DNA from: Blastopirellula marina
GTDB lineage: Bacteria > Planctomycetota > Planctomycetia > Pirellulales > Pirellulaceae
Length of the DNA: 64,000 bases
Direction of reading: 5' to 3'
Assembly (NCBI RefSeq): GCF_002967715.1
Contig: NZ_PUIA01000037.1
Location: 124,001 to 188,000 of the forward strand
Part shown: positions 27,292 through 36,308 of the stretch, piece after piece
Numbering within the stretch: the first letter of the stretch is position 1
Layout: each line of letters starts with the position of its first letter
Program-made: the position numbers and the translations under genes
The notes under the pieces: generated by a model
What the model was told of the DNA's origin: nothing
The model's input: only the letters and a program-made list of their open reading frames with translations
Databases searched by the model: none

Positions 27292-29175
27292 TTAGTCTTC
27301 CACAAGCTCAGCCGCCATGCGAGCCGTGCTATTAGGATGATCGTTCAGTAACGTCGAGCTCGACTCGATCGTCTTCTGTGCCAAGGCGTTGTACTGTTCG
27401 GCCTGGTCTGGGATTAGCTTGGCCAGCTTTTTCAAATTGCCGACCGAAACGGCATTGCCGCTGGGAAGTGCGCCATCGGTGTACAGCTTGCCGCGGACGA
27501 TCAGGTTCGAGTTGTCATCCGGCGTGAAGTAATACCCGCCGAACGTTTCGTCTCCATAGTGCTTCTGCTGCGTGGCTTGCAGTTTGACGGCCTCGTCCAG
27601 CCAACGCTGCTCACCGGTAGCTATGTGCAAAGCGAGAAGGCCGTCGATCAGCATGGCATAGTCGTCGACGTAGGCGGGAGGATGATTCTCCTTCGTTTCC
27701 CACGTGCGACGCAAACGACCATCGTTGGCGGCTGCCAACTTCAGTAAATGATCGGCGGATCGGGATGCCGCTTCGGTGTAGCGAGGCTCCTCCAAGATTC
27801 GCCCGGCGTCGGCCAAGCCGCGGATCATTTGCCCGTTCCAACTGGTGATCACCTTCTTGTCGAGAAACGGCTTGGTTCGCTGGTTACGAATTGCCAAGAG
27901 GGCCGCTTTCAAATCGACCAACTTCTCCTCTTCCGGGGCACCATGGAACTGCGGCACGTAATACTTCTTTTCGAAGTTGGGCGTGCCGGTCATACCGAAG
28001 GCCTGTTCGGCCAGACGCTGTTGATCGGCTGAAAGCTTCTGCTGAAGTTCTTCCGGCGTGAACCGATAGTAGGCCCCTTCTTCTCCGTCCGAGTCCGCAT
28101 CGATGGCGCTATAGAACTCCCCATCGGGTCCCGTCATCTCGCTAAGGACGAAGTCTGCAATTCCGCGAGCCACGACAGCAAACTCCGGCTTGTCCAACGA
28201 CTTCGAGGCCTGGGCGTAAATGGAAAGAAGCTGGCCGTTGTCGTACAGCATCTTCTCGAAATGCGGGATCTTCCAATGCCGGTCGGTGCTATAGCGATGG
28301 AAGCCACCACCGACCTGGTCGTAGATTCCGCCACTGGCCATCTTCTCAAGGGTCAGCTCCAGCATGTTTCCGGAAGTGGCGTTGCCAGAGTCATTTCGCT
28401 TCAGCAGATAGTAGAGATACGATGGCTGTGGAAACTTGGGAATGCGGTCGTTCCCTTCCTCGAACTCGAATCCGCCAAAGCGTGGATCGAATTCCTTTTC
28501 CAGCGAACGATCGAACGTCCGAAAGATGCTATCGCGATCGGCCAGTTCTGGCGGCAACAGGGGACGGCCGAGTACCTGCCTTAAGGCCCGCGTGATGTTG
28601 TCTCCCACTTCTTCCAGTTGCGGCTTTTGCTCGCTCCAGGCAATCGCCACACGTTTGGCCAGGGTCAAGAAGCCTGGCTGCACGCCGATCGCCTGACCGT
28701 CGGCCAACGGTACTTCGCGATCTTCAGCCGGGAGATAGGTCGTGCCGATGAAGGGCTTGGCGTCCGGCGTCAGAAAGACATTCAAAGGCCAGCCGCTATT
28801 GTTGGCCATGATCTGCGTGGCGAGCATGTATACGGAGTCGACGTCAGGGCGTTCTTCGCGGTCGACCTTGATGCAGACGAAGTGCTTGTTAAGGAACTCG
28901 GCGATCTTGGGATTAGAAAAGCTCTCTTCTTCCATCACATGGCACCAGTGGCAACTGGCGTAGCCAATGGAGAGAAAGATGGGCTTGTTCTCGGCCTTAG
29001 CTCTGGCCAGGGCCTCTTCCCCCCAAGGATACCAATCAATGGGGTTATCGGCGTGCATTTGTAAATAGGCCGAAGTCTCCAGTCGCAGGCGATTCTGCTT
29101 GGGGGTATCTTCTGCCCAGGCGAATTGCGCCGCGATTATTACTAAGAATGGGGCCAGGGTAGCGAAATATTTCAT
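27292..29175 (-). CDS. DUF255 thioredoxin-fold / six-hairpin protein (YyaL, SPATA20-like), exported
   Basis: 627 residues. A signal peptide (1-21, ending FAWAED) precedes the DUF255 thioredoxin-like domain with [21 protein letters not shown] and the SCHWCHVM motif (Cys75, Cys78). [18 protein letters not shown] is the other family hallmark. The rest is an (alpha/alpha)6-barrel like those of N-acylglucosamine 2-epimerases ([17 protein letters not shown], then [11 protein letters not shown]-like segment). YyaL-family members are common and poorly characterised; a redox or sugar role is speculative. The signal peptide sets this copy in the periplasm. Confidence 0.9.
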   Translation of the reverse strand: MKYFATLAPFLVIIAAQFAWAEDTPKQNRLRLETSAYLQMHADNPIDWYPWGEEALARAKAENKPIFLSIGYASCHWCHVMEEESFSNPKIAEFLNKHFVCIKVDREERPDVDSVYMLATQIMANNSGWPLNVFLTPDAKPFIGTTYLPAEDREVPLADGQAIGVQPGFLTLAKRVAIAWSEQKPQLEEVGDNITRALRQVLGRPLLPPELADRDSIFRTFDRSLEKEFDPRFGGFEFEEGNDRIPKFPQPSYLYYLLKRNDSGNATSGNMLELTLEKMASGGIYDQVGGGFHRYSTDRHWKIPHFEKMLYDNGQLLSIYAQASKSLDKPEFAVVARGIADFVLSEMTGPDGEFYSAIDADSDGEEGAYYRFTPEELQQKLSADQQRLAEQAFGMTGTPNFEKKYYVPQFHGAPEEEKLVDLKAALLAIRNQRTKPFLDKKVITSWNGQMIRGLADAGRILEEPRYTEAASRSADHLLKLAAANDGRLRRTWETKENHPPAYVDDYAMLIDGLLALHIATGEQRWLDEAVKLQATQQKHYGDETFGGYYFTPDDNSNLIVRGKLYTDGALPSGNAVSVGNLKKLAKLIPDQAEQYNALAQKTIESSSTLLNDHPNSTARMAAELVED

Positions 29176-29269
29176 AAGTAGATGGCCTTCAGGTGGGATG
29201 CCGTAGGTGAGCAGTGTCCCTTGAAGATAGGCGATCGGCGTAAAGAAAGCGAGCGAGAAAGGAGAACCG

Positions 29270-29500
29270 ATGAAGGACCCGGCGTGTCCTGACTGTAACG
29301 TGGTGATGGAACGGGGATTTATCCCCGACTTACGACGGACCGGCTACGATGAAACCTACTGGATGAACGGGCATTTCACGACCATAACGTCACTTGGTTG
29401 GGGACGTGGCACCGGGGGCGTATCGATGAAAGTCGTGACGTACCGCTGCCCAGATTGTGGACTGCTTCGCGAGTACGCCCAACCTGAGAAGCGAGAATAA
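29270..29500 (+). CDS. small zinc-ribbon protein (DUF6487-like)
   Basis: 76 residues. Two CxxC pairs bracket the protein: CPDC at 6-9 and CPDC near 60-63, enough to bind one zinc. Between them is a Gly- and aromatic-rich loop. Resembles small proteins labelled DUF6487; function unknown, possibly nucleic-acid or protein contact. The next gene starts 22 bp downstream. Confidence 0.7.
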   Translation: MKDPACPDCNVVMERGFIPDLRRTGYDETYWMNGHFTTITSLGWGRGTGGVSMKVVTYRCPDCGLLREYAQPEKRE

Positions 29501-29522
29501 CTTTCAGGAAACGATTAAGACC

Positions 29523-29861
29523 ATGCCGTATATCATGCTGGTCCACTGGATCGCCGACTTTCTCTGTCAAACCCGGTGGATGGCCGAGAATAAGAGCAAG
29601 AATCTCTTGGCCTTGTCTGCCCATGTTGGCATCTATACGGCGGTGCTCGGTGTGGCGTGCATTCCGGTGCTGGGCCTGGTACCAGGCATCCAGTTCGCCT
29701 TGATCAACGGCGTGCTGCACTTCGTGGTCGACTTCTGCACCAGCCGAGTCACGACCTACTTCTACCAGAAACAGAACATGCACGCGTTCTTCGCGACGGT
29801 TGGATTTGACCAGTATTTACACTTCCTGTGTTTGTGGTACGTCAAAGCTTGGGTTTCATAA
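29523..29861 (+). CDS. DUF3307-family small membrane protein
   Basis: 112 residues from the ATG at 29523; a longer in-frame start inside the previous gene adds a non-conserved tail. MLVHWIADFLCQTRWMAENKS matches the DUF3307 opening (H-x-x-x-D-F-x-x-Q), and HFVVDFCTSRV matches its second conserved box. Three membrane helices. The role is unknown. It probably shares a transcript with the zinc-ribbon gene. Confidence 0.75.
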   Translation: MPYIMLVHWIADFLCQTRWMAENKSKNLLALSAHVGIYTAVLGVACIPVLGLVPGIQFALINGVLHFVVDFCTSRVTTYFYQKQNMHAFFATVGFDQYLHFLCLWYVKAWVS

Positions 29862-29889
29862 TAGGGAAAGGGCAAGGACATTCGGCCAA

Positions 29890-29919
29890 CAAAAAAGCCC
29901 AGGGCATAAAGCCCTGGGC
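29890..29919 (-). terminator. intrinsic terminator of the His-rich DUF1559 gene
   Basis: GCCCAGGGC/GCCCTGGGC, a 9-bp perfect stem with loop ATAAA, followed on the minus strand by a T run (A run at 29890-29896 on plus). It sits 40 bases past the stop at 29960. Confidence 0.88.
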
Positions 29920-29959
29920 GAGAATCTTGTATCCGATCCGCGATACGCATGACCAACGA

Positions 29960-30910
29960 CTAATACGCATCCGCCGAAACCACTTCACCACCATTGCGGG
30001 TTGCCAACGCCTTATAGACGTTCAGGTCGATCGTCTCGGTGATCAAATGGGCCGAGCCGTCGGCGAAGACGAAATTGGTGCCGGCCGGGTGGCGGCTGCC
30101 GAAGTCGTCGAGGTGATGTTCACCGTGATCGTCGTCCCCGTCATGATCGTGATCGTGGTCTTCTCCGTATTGGCTATTGGGGGCGTGGTCGGCGATACCC
30201 AGGATGCGGGCAATCGCTTCTTCGCCGCCACTGACCGAACCAACCCACGTGCTGTACAGCGGTTCGTCCGTTCCGCCGATGGAAGTGGCTCGTTCGCCGA
30301 CCATCAGCGTGTGGCTGGTGCCATCGGTCACGTCGCGCATGGCCCGCTTGGCATTGTGACCGAGCATACCGTCGCCGTCACAGCGTTGCCCCGCTGGTAG
30401 ACCTTCGCAGTCGTGCAGTTCGACCGTTCCGAAGCAGCCGACGTAGTTCGCCGAAGCCAAATGAGTCAGTGGGTTCTCACTTTCGTCGTGCAGCTCGAAC
30501 ACTTCTGGAGCGCTATCGCTGGGGCAGGCATATGCCGTAAGGATCGTTTCACGAGCCTGTTGGTTGCTGCTGTGGGTGATGCTGAGGCGATAATTGATCA
30601 AGCTGTCGGCGACGTTACCTTGTTCGATCTGGGGCAGAATCAGCGAAGCCCAGCCCCAGCCTGGTTCTCCTTCAGCCAGGGGCGTTTTTGTATCTGCGGC
30701 GGTGGCGATGTAGCCACTGGGGAAGCTGCCGAAGGTGTCGTGATAGTTGTGCATGGCCAGGCCGACCTGCTTCAGGTTATTGAAACAAGAGGTTCGGCGA
30801 GCCGCTTCGCGAGCCTGTTGCACCGCTGGCAACAGCAGAGCGATCAGCACTCCGATGATGGCAATAACAACCAACAGTTCAACAAGAGTAAAACCTTTGC
30901 GTAGGGTCAT
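29960..30910 (-). CDS. DUF1559 pseudopilin-like protein with His/Asp-rich insert
   Basis: 316 residues. The N-terminal type IV prepilin signal KGFTLVELLVVIAIIGVLIA is followed by the planctomycete DUF1559 start (PAVQQAREAARR, NNLKQVGLAMHNYHDTFG). The C-terminal H-x9-DG motif is RHPAGTNFVFADGSAHL. These proteins occur in large numbers in Planctomycetes and are thought to be exported and processed like pseudopilins. A histidine/aspartate-rich insert at about residues 247-270 (EDHDHDHDGDDDHGEHH) is unusual and could bind metal. It sits beside another His-rich gene. Confidence 0.92.
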   Translation of the reverse strand: MTLRKGFTLVELLVVIAIIGVLIALLLPAVQQAREAARRTSCFNNLKQVGLAMHNYHDTFGSFPSGYIATAADTKTPLAEGEPGWGWASLILPQIEQGNVADSLINYRLSITHSSNQQARETILTAYACPSDSAPEVFELHDESENPLTHLASANYVGCFGTVELHDCEGLPAGQRCDGDGMLGHNAKRAMRDVTDGTSHTLMVGERATSIGGTDEPLYSTWVGSVSGGEEAIARILGIADHAPNSQYGEDHDHDHDGDDDHGEHHLDDFGSRHPAGTNFVFADGSAHLITETIDLNVYKALATRNGGEVVSADAY

Positions 30911-31148
30911 TTCTTCAATTCTCTATGGATATGGCAGCCCCAGACATACAAGGTGCGTCTAGGGGACTTCTGTAGATATGTAAGCGTAACGATGCCTGCT
31001 TCGTGGAATGCGCGGAGCATGAGCGAATAAAAGTTGATGGGAGGGATAACCGCGGCGATTGTGCCACAGACCCTAGACCAGTCCCCTCGTGACTGATGAG
31101 GGAATCGGAATCATCGTCGGCGCAAAAGCGATGCGCCGTGCTGGAGAG

Positions 31149-31580
31149 TTACGCTACCGGGGGTGCCCTCGGAGAATTTGGACCCAGGTGCTTCGCCGTG
31201 ATCAGACGAGTCGAGTGGGGAACGATCTCGTTGAGAGCAACGCGATCGACCGTGGCTACCTGGGTTGCTTGAGCCATTTGACCCAGGGCCAAGTGCTGGC
31301 AAAGCAGACAGCCATCGATAACGGCACCATGCGAGTGCTGGCCGGCGTGCCACCCTGGTACTTCGTGCGAGACAGGCTCAGCATGGTTATGCTTCGCATG
31401 ATCGTGACCGTAGTGATGATGTCCGTGGTCGTGCCCATGATCCTCAGCCGTTACGACCGAGAGATGGGAATGGCCAGGCAGATGCGCGTGCTCGCAACCG
31501 GACCAGGCATGGATTACCTGACCGAATAGCTGCACCACCAAGTAGGTGGTAATCAGAGCGTAACTACCAACTCGCCGCAT
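31149..31580 (-). CDS. small exported histidine-rich protein, probable metal binder
   Basis: 143 residues. A hydrophobic N-terminus (SYALITTYLVVQLFGQVIHAW) acts as signal or anchor. Residues 31-66 contain about 17 histidines (EDHGHDHGHHHYGHDH and following). Cys91 and Cys94 (CLLC) lie after it, reminiscent of DUF2946-type proteins that accompany copper handling. The C-terminus is unremarkable. Metal binding (Zn, Cu or Ni) is inferred from composition. About 240 bp upstream of the His-rich DUF1559 gene on the same strand. Confidence 0.7.
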   Translation of the reverse strand: MRRVGSYALITTYLVVQLFGQVIHAWSGCEHAHLPGHSHLSVVTAEDHGHDHGHHHYGHDHAKHNHAEPVSHEVPGWHAGQHSHGAVIDGCLLCQHLALGQMAQATQVATVDRVALNEIVPHSTRLITAKHLGPNSPRAPPVA

Positions 31581-31718
31581 AGAATTCCCAGAGGGGCCTC
31601 AAAGACCACTGACGTATCCTCTATTCTAGCCAGAACGCCGCAATTTGCTCAACGCATTCATCAACACTTCATGGCGAATTCGCGGAAACTACCGACCCCA
31701 ACCGAGGGGTGAAAATGC

Positions 31719-31746
31719 TTGACAGCCGTGCTGTTTGCGGTACTCT
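31719..31746 (+). promoter_or_regulatory. candidate promoter of the serine hydrolase gene
   Basis: TTGACA at 31719-31724, a 16-base spacer, then TACTCT at 31741-31746. The -35 is perfect and the -10 weak. It would give a leader of about 40 bases before the ATG at 31793. Confidence 0.4.
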
Positions 31747-31792
31747 GCCAGCTTTTCCTCACAGAGTTCACCCCCTTCGAAAGCCCTAAGCG

Positions 31793-32968
31793 ATGCAAAC
31801 CGTTCTTTGGACACTTTGTCGCAGTTGGACCGCCGCTCTTCTTTTGGCTGCGGCCATGCCCGCGTTGGCCCAGGAAACCGGGCGCAAAGTCCCCGTTATC
31901 GAACAGGTCGACCAGGCGGTGGCGAAGCTGGTGGACCAGAACGTCGTTGCCGGGGCCGTAACGTTGGTGTCGGAAGACGGCAAGCTGGTTCATTTGAGTG
32001 CCGTCGGGAAGGCCGATATCGAATCGAACAAGCCCATGACGCGAGACGCCATGTTTGCGATCGCATCGATGACCAAGCCGATCACGGCGACCGCGCTGAT
32101 GATTCTGGTAGAAGAGGGCAAAGTGAATCTCGACGATCCGGTTTCCAAATACATCCCTGAGTTCGCGGACGTGAAATTCGATGGAAAGAAGTTGGAGAAG
32201 CCAATCACGCTACGTCAGGTCCTAACGCATACCTCGGGCTTGGGTGGCGATCAACGCGTGGTGCAGACGCTCGAAAACCAGGGCAAGATCCTGGCCGAAC
32301 GCCCGCTGCACAGCCTGCCGGGAACCAAGTGGGAGTACAGCCCCGGATTGAACGTCATCGGCCGCGTGATTGAAGTGGCCTCTGGCAAGCCCTACGGCGA
32401 GTTCCTGCAAGAGAAGATCTTCACGCCACTGAAAATGAATGACACGACGTTCGCCCCGACGGATGACCAGAAGAAGCGTATCGCGACGCTGTACGCTTTG
32501 GACAAAGATAGCGGCGAACTGAAGCCAGGCACCAGTTGGATTGGGAACGTAGAGACCGACCCGTACCCTAACCCGAGCGCTGGACTTTACTCGACCGCCG
32601 GCGACCTGTTTCGCTTTTATCAAATGATGCTTAACGGGGGCTTTCTTGGTGACACGAAGCTCCTTTCTCGCGATTCGGTCAAGGAACTGACCAAGGCCCA
32701 AACGCCTGACGAGATTGTCACCGGCTTCACGCCAGGCAATCGTTGGGGGCTTGGCTATTGTGTGGTTCGCGAACCGCAAGGAGTTACCGCAGCACTGAGC
32801 CCTGGCAGTTTCGGTCACGGCGGAGCGTTCGGCACGCAAAGCTGGGGCGATCCGGAAACTGGCCGCGTCTACTTGCTGTTGGTTCAGCGATCGAATCTCG
32901 GCAACAGCGACGGAAGTGACCTACGGAAAAACTTCCAGAACGCCGCCAACGCCGCGCTGAATAAGTGA
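31793..32968 (+). CDS. exported serine hydrolase, class C beta-lactamase/esterase family
   Basis: 391 residues. A signal peptide (1-27, ending AMPALAQE) is followed by the beta-lactamase-like fold. The nucleophile is Ser92 in SMTK (S-x-x-K), the second motif is Tyr182 in YSPG, and HGG at 342-344 stands for the third box. The family includes penicillin-binding proteins, D-aminopeptidases and esterases as well as lactamases; resistance should not be assumed. Periplasmic. The nuclease gene begins only 7 bp after its stop, suggesting one transcript. Confidence 0.9.
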   Translation: MQTVLWTLCRSWTAALLLAAAMPALAQETGRKVPVIEQVDQAVAKLVDQNVVAGAVTLVSEDGKLVHLSAVGKADIESNKPMTRDAMFAIASMTKPITATALMILVEEGKVNLDDPVSKYIPEFADVKFDGKKLEKPITLRQVLTHTSGLGGDQRVVQTLENQGKILAERPLHSLPGTKWEYSPGLNVIGRVIEVASGKPYGEFLQEKIFTPLKMNDTTFAPTDDQKKRIATLYALDKDSGELKPGTSWIGNVETDPYPNPSAGLYSTAGDLFRFYQMMLNGGFLGDTKLLSRDSVKELTKAQTPDEIVTGFTPGNRWGLGYCVVREPQGVTAALSPGSFGHGGAFGTQSWGDPETGRVYLLLVQRSNLGNSDGSDLRKNFQNAANAALNK

Positions 32969-32975
32969 TAGAAGA

Positions 32976-33845
32976 ATGTCGATCGCTACATCACAGGTTT
33001 ACCGCTTGTTAATCATCTGCGCGTTGCTGGCAATGCTGCCAGCGATGCAAGTGCAGGCGCAAGCTCAGCCTGATCCGCCACTGGTCGACTCGATTCGCCC
33101 ATGGCACGACGTCGATGGAAAACTTCTGACAAAATCGCGATTGGCGTATCTCGATGGCGATCGCGCAGCGCTGTGGACGGAAAGTGGGCAAATGTTGCAC
33201 ATTCCCCAGGCACAATTTTCCGCTGCAGATCAGAAGTGGATTGCTGAGCATCCCCTGCAAATCCTGCGTGGTAAGGTCATTTTCGTGGCCGACGGGGACA
33301 CCGTTGGCCTACTGGATGCCAACAAGATACAGGTTCGCATTCGCTTAGACGGAATCGACGCTCCGGAGAGCGGTCAGGCCTTCGGCACCAAGAGCCGACA
33401 AGCTCTGAACGATGCGGTTTACGGCAAAGAGGTCCTCGTCGTCTATGAGAAGTCTGACCAGTACGGAAGGATCCTTGGCAACATCTATCTGGCGGATCGC
33501 TGGTTGAATTACGATCAACTGATCGGCGGAATGGCTTGGCATTACCGGCATTTCAATGGCGATGCCTACCTGGCTCAAAGTCAGAAGAGGGCCGAAGTGG
33601 AGAAGGTTGGACTTTGGCGCGATGTAAATCCCATGCCTCCCTGGCGATATCGTTTGAACGAAAAACGCCAGAATGAAATGGAAGAGGCAAAGCGCACAGC
33701 CGATCCGATGCTGCCCACCGGGTATTGGTTGAATACCTCCAGTGGAGTGCGGCATAACAGCAAGTGCGAGCATTACGGCAAAACGACCCGCGGAAAATAC
33801 TGCGACGCCGATGAAGGGAAGCCATGCGGCCAGTGCGGTGGGTGA
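32976..33845 (+). CDS. secreted thermonuclease (SNase-like) with Cys/His tail
   Basis: 289 residues. The signal peptide (1-28) is followed by a short SHD1-like beta domain (ALWTESGQMLHIPQAQFSAADQKWI), then an SNase domain. RLDGIDAPES supplies the Arg and Glu, and SDQYGRILGNIYL supplies the second catalytic Arg. The domain cleaves DNA and RNA with calcium. The C-terminus has HNSKCEHY and CGQCGG with Cys spaced for a zinc ribbon. Probably extracellular nutrient scavenging. Confidence 0.88.
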   Translation: MSIATSQVYRLLIICALLAMLPAMQVQAQAQPDPPLVDSIRPWHDVDGKLLTKSRLAYLDGDRAALWTESGQMLHIPQAQFSAADQKWIAEHPLQILRGKVIFVADGDTVGLLDANKIQVRIRLDGIDAPESGQAFGTKSRQALNDAVYGKEVLVVYEKSDQYGRILGNIYLADRWLNYDQLIGGMAWHYRHFNGDAYLAQSQKRAEVEKVGLWRDVNPMPPWRYRLNEKRQNEMEEAKRTADPMLPTGYWLNTSSGVRHNSKCEHYGKTTRGKYCDADEGKPCGQCGG

Positions 33846-33886
33846 TCTAAGTCACCACCGCTGTTGGCTTTTCGCTACATGCTCGA

Positions 33887-34360
33887 CTAAGCGGAGGCCT
33901 TGGTTTTGACCTGTTGCTTGTTCCAGAAACGCGTCCAGAGTCCAATGCGTCGTACCATTGGTAGGATCGTAGCCGCCAGTTGATCGGCTTTAAGTACTTC
34001 TTCGTGATGCAGGAACAATGCACGGGCTAGAGTCGGAATCTGCCCTTCTTTCTTAGCTTTGGTCATCTTGCGATGCCATGCGCTCAGCAGCTCGTGCTTG
34101 TATTCCTGGGGGTTCCAGAGATCGATATCGGTCAAACGGCCCACTTCAACAGAGCGTTTGGCGATGGTTGTTCCTAGGAACATAACCCCTTGAAGCCCTT
34201 CAGGTTGTGTTCGGTGAACAGCTTCAATAGGAGTGGTTGGAAGAAGCTGTACGTTGGGGAGCGAGTCGGCTTCCAGGGCATCTGAAATGCCCCGTAAAAG
34301 ATACGTTCCGCCAGCCATCTGGTCGCCTAGCGAGACGACAACAACGGCTTTCTGACCCAT
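33887..34360 (-). CDS. hypothetical protein
   Basis: 157 residues, starting MGQKAVVVVSLGDQMAGGTYL. The N-terminal half looks alpha/beta with a hydrophobic strand and the C-terminal half helical with charged residues (SAWHRKMTKAKKEGQ). No signal peptide, metal motif or nucleotide loop recognised. The gene is isolated. Function unknown. Confidence 0.65.
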   Translation of the reverse strand: MGQKAVVVVSLGDQMAGGTYLLRGISDALEADSLPNVQLLPTTPIEAVHRTQPEGLQGVMFLGTTIAKRSVEVGRLTDIDLWNPQEYKHELLSAWHRKMTKAKKEGQIPTLARALFLHHEEVLKADQLAATILPMVRRIGLWTRFWNKQQVKTKASA

Positions 34361-34791
34361 GGTTTGGGTTCCTGATGCAGAGAATAAGTTGATCGTGCGT
34401 TTATGTATTAACGCTTAATATGGCCCGACTCGGCAATAGTGATTGGGGAAGATTGTTGCGATCTTCACCAAGCTTTGAAGCCAACACTACATATCGGCTT
34501 CAATGACTCTCATTGCAGGCCAGGGCACTACTGCTGTTGGAGAGCAAACAGTGTGCCTCTCTCACCACATCACATAGGCTAGCTCTGTCGTGCTCGGTGC
34601 TATTAATTGAAATCGATCTGTCAGAAGTGGAACGTGATCTCGAAGGTGCATAAATAAAGAAAATCAGAGAAATTATGTTTCAACAGCAGGAATGGCCATT
34701 AGTATAGGGGGATGGACGGCAAGCGTTGTCATGAAATATGAGCTCTGTGCCGCCATGTTAGTTTGGCTTGTCTTATTAATTGGAGTTTACC
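34361..34791. other. A/T-rich intergenic region upstream of a DUF1559 gene
   Basis: About 430 bases, more A/T-rich than its surroundings, especially 34600-34790. It must hold promoters for both divergent neighbours. A short dyad GAAGAT-N7-ATCTTC lies near 34448-34466. No ORF or RNA structure is convincing. Confidence 0.4.
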
Positions 34792-35757
34792 ATGCGACAA
34801 ATAAAGGGATTTACCCTTGTCGAGCTATTGGTCGTGATTGCCATTATTGGTGTTTTGATTGCCCTGCTCTTGCCTGCGGTACAACAGGCCCGTGAAGCAG
34901 CACGACGGATGCAGTGCTCGAACAACTTAAAACAGATCGGCATTGCGGTGCATAACTATCATGACGTGTTTGGCAAGTTTCCCAGCGCCATGATGCTGGA
35001 TCGTGCTCGCCTGGCTGTCAGCAGTTGCCCCGAGGGCCAATGCGGGACTTGGACGTGGACGGCGTTCATATTGCCGCAGGTCGAGCAAGATAACCTCTAC
35101 GAACTTCTTCAAGTAGGATCGCTGCCCGGCGAAGTTTCCCTCGGAGATGCCACGCGACTGGCAGCCGCGAAGACCGGTTTCGACGGATATCGTTGTCCAT
35201 CCTCAAGCGGACCAGATCAGAATACCGAGCGAAAAGTTCCATCCGGCAGTGGCGATAGTAGCGCCGACTGTACAGGAAGTGGCTGCGACGCGATTGCCCT
35301 GGCCAACTACGTGGGTGCGAACGATAGTAACACGCTCGACCGGGATACCTGGAACGGTTTCATGGCCAAGGATACCAACGGACGGGTATTTACCTTCTCC
35401 GACATGATCGACGGGACCAGCAATACGATTGCCATTGGTGAGCGTACCTGGAAGCTTGCCGACCGAACTTTGCGGGCGGGAACTCAGCTTGTTGCCAATG
35501 GAGACACTGCAAACCATAGCCGCCAGGGCCATTCCTATGTCACCGCTGGTGGTCGCTGGCCGATCAATTGCACGAACTCGCAGGACTGCGATCGCGGTTT
35601 TAGTAGCAATCATCCCGGCGGGGCCCAGTTCTTGTTCGTGGATGGTTCGGTTCATTTCCTGCCAGAAACGATTGACCACGATACCGATACCGCCGTCGAT
35701 AGCGTTTACGAGTACCTCATCTGCAAAGACGATGGCAACCCGATTGGTGAATACTAA
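34792..35757 (+). CDS. DUF1559 pseudopilin-like protein
   Basis: 321 residues from the ATG at 34792, with GGAG seven bases upstream. The prepilin-type N-terminus KGFTLVELLVVIAIIGVLIA is followed by NNLKQIGIAVHNYHDVFGKF. The C-terminal H-x9-DG motif is NHPGGAQFLFVDGSVHFL. Several Cys residues (SSCPEGQC, DCTGSGC, INCTNSQDC) suggest disulfides after export. It is paired with a small lipoprotein 48 bp downstream, an arrangement frequent in Planctomycetes. Confidence 0.93.
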   Translation: MRQIKGFTLVELLVVIAIIGVLIALLLPAVQQAREAARRMQCSNNLKQIGIAVHNYHDVFGKFPSAMMLDRARLAVSSCPEGQCGTWTWTAFILPQVEQDNLYELLQVGSLPGEVSLGDATRLAAAKTGFDGYRCPSSSGPDQNTERKVPSGSGDSSADCTGSGCDAIALANYVGANDSNTLDRDTWNGFMAKDTNGRVFTFSDMIDGTSNTIAIGERTWKLADRTLRAGTQLVANGDTANHSRQGHSYVTAGGRWPINCTNSQDCDRGFSSNHPGGAQFLFVDGSVHFLPETIDHDTDTAVDSVYEYLICKDDGNPIGEY

Positions 35758-35805
35758 GTCAGAGCCGATCGGTGTTTTTCATTTGTGATGGAACGTGAGG
35801 TAATC

Positions 35806-36216
35806 ATGGTTGTTCGTTTGTCTTTAATGCTGATTTTGTTTTGCTGCTTAATCGGATGCGGTGGCTCCGGTCCTCAGCTGGGGACTGTCGAAGGTTCTGT
35901 TACTCTCGATGGCAAGCCGTTGCCGGGGGCCATCGTATCGTTTCGTCCCGTGGAAGGTGGGCGTACCGCCGAAGGTATGACGGACGAAAGTGGGCACTTT
36001 ATAATCGAGTTTGCGGCTGGATCCAAAGGAGCACTGGTCGGGGATCATGAAATCCGCGTAACAACATTTCGAGAGAAAGTGATCGGCGATAACGGCCGGG
36101 TAGAAGATCCTGGAATGCCTGAGAAGGTCCCCAGGAAATACAACGACCAGTCGGAACTCATACGGACCGTCGAGCCTGGTAAGAATCATTTCGATCTGGA
36201 ACTGGCGAGTTCCTAA
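35806..36216 (+). CDS. small lipoprotein with carboxypeptidase-regulatory-like (Ig-like) fold
   Basis: 136 residues from the ATG at 35806; GAGG lies eight bases upstream, and the longer reading starting MMEREV is less likely. Lipobox LIGC with Cys18. The rest is a beta-sandwich (TVEGSVTLDGKPLPGAIVSF, then MTDESGHFIIEFAAG), as in the carboxypeptidase regulatory-like domain. Probably an envelope lipoprotein made with the upstream DUF1559 protein; the terminator at 36240-36276 closes this two-gene unit. Confidence 0.88.
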   Translation: MVVRLSLMLILFCCLIGCGGSGPQLGTVEGSVTLDGKPLPGAIVSFRPVEGGRTAEGMTDESGHFIIEFAAGSKGALVGDHEIRVTTFREKVIGDNGRVEDPGMPEKVPRKYNDQSELIRTVEPGKNHFDLELASS

Positions 36217-36239
36217 CCCCAAGATTGCAATCCGCCAGT

Positions 36240-36276
36240 GGGCAGGCTAACCTCAAAGGTCGATCCTGCCCTTTTT
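36240..36276 (+). terminator. intrinsic terminator of the DUF1559-lipoprotein operon
   Basis: GGGCAGG/CCTGCCC outer stem with an inner ACCT/AGGT stem, followed by five T at 36272-36276. It starts 24 bases after the lipoprotein stop. Confidence 0.82.
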
Positions 36277-36308
36277 CACTTCTTGCAATCTCATTTAAAT
36301 CACCCACC

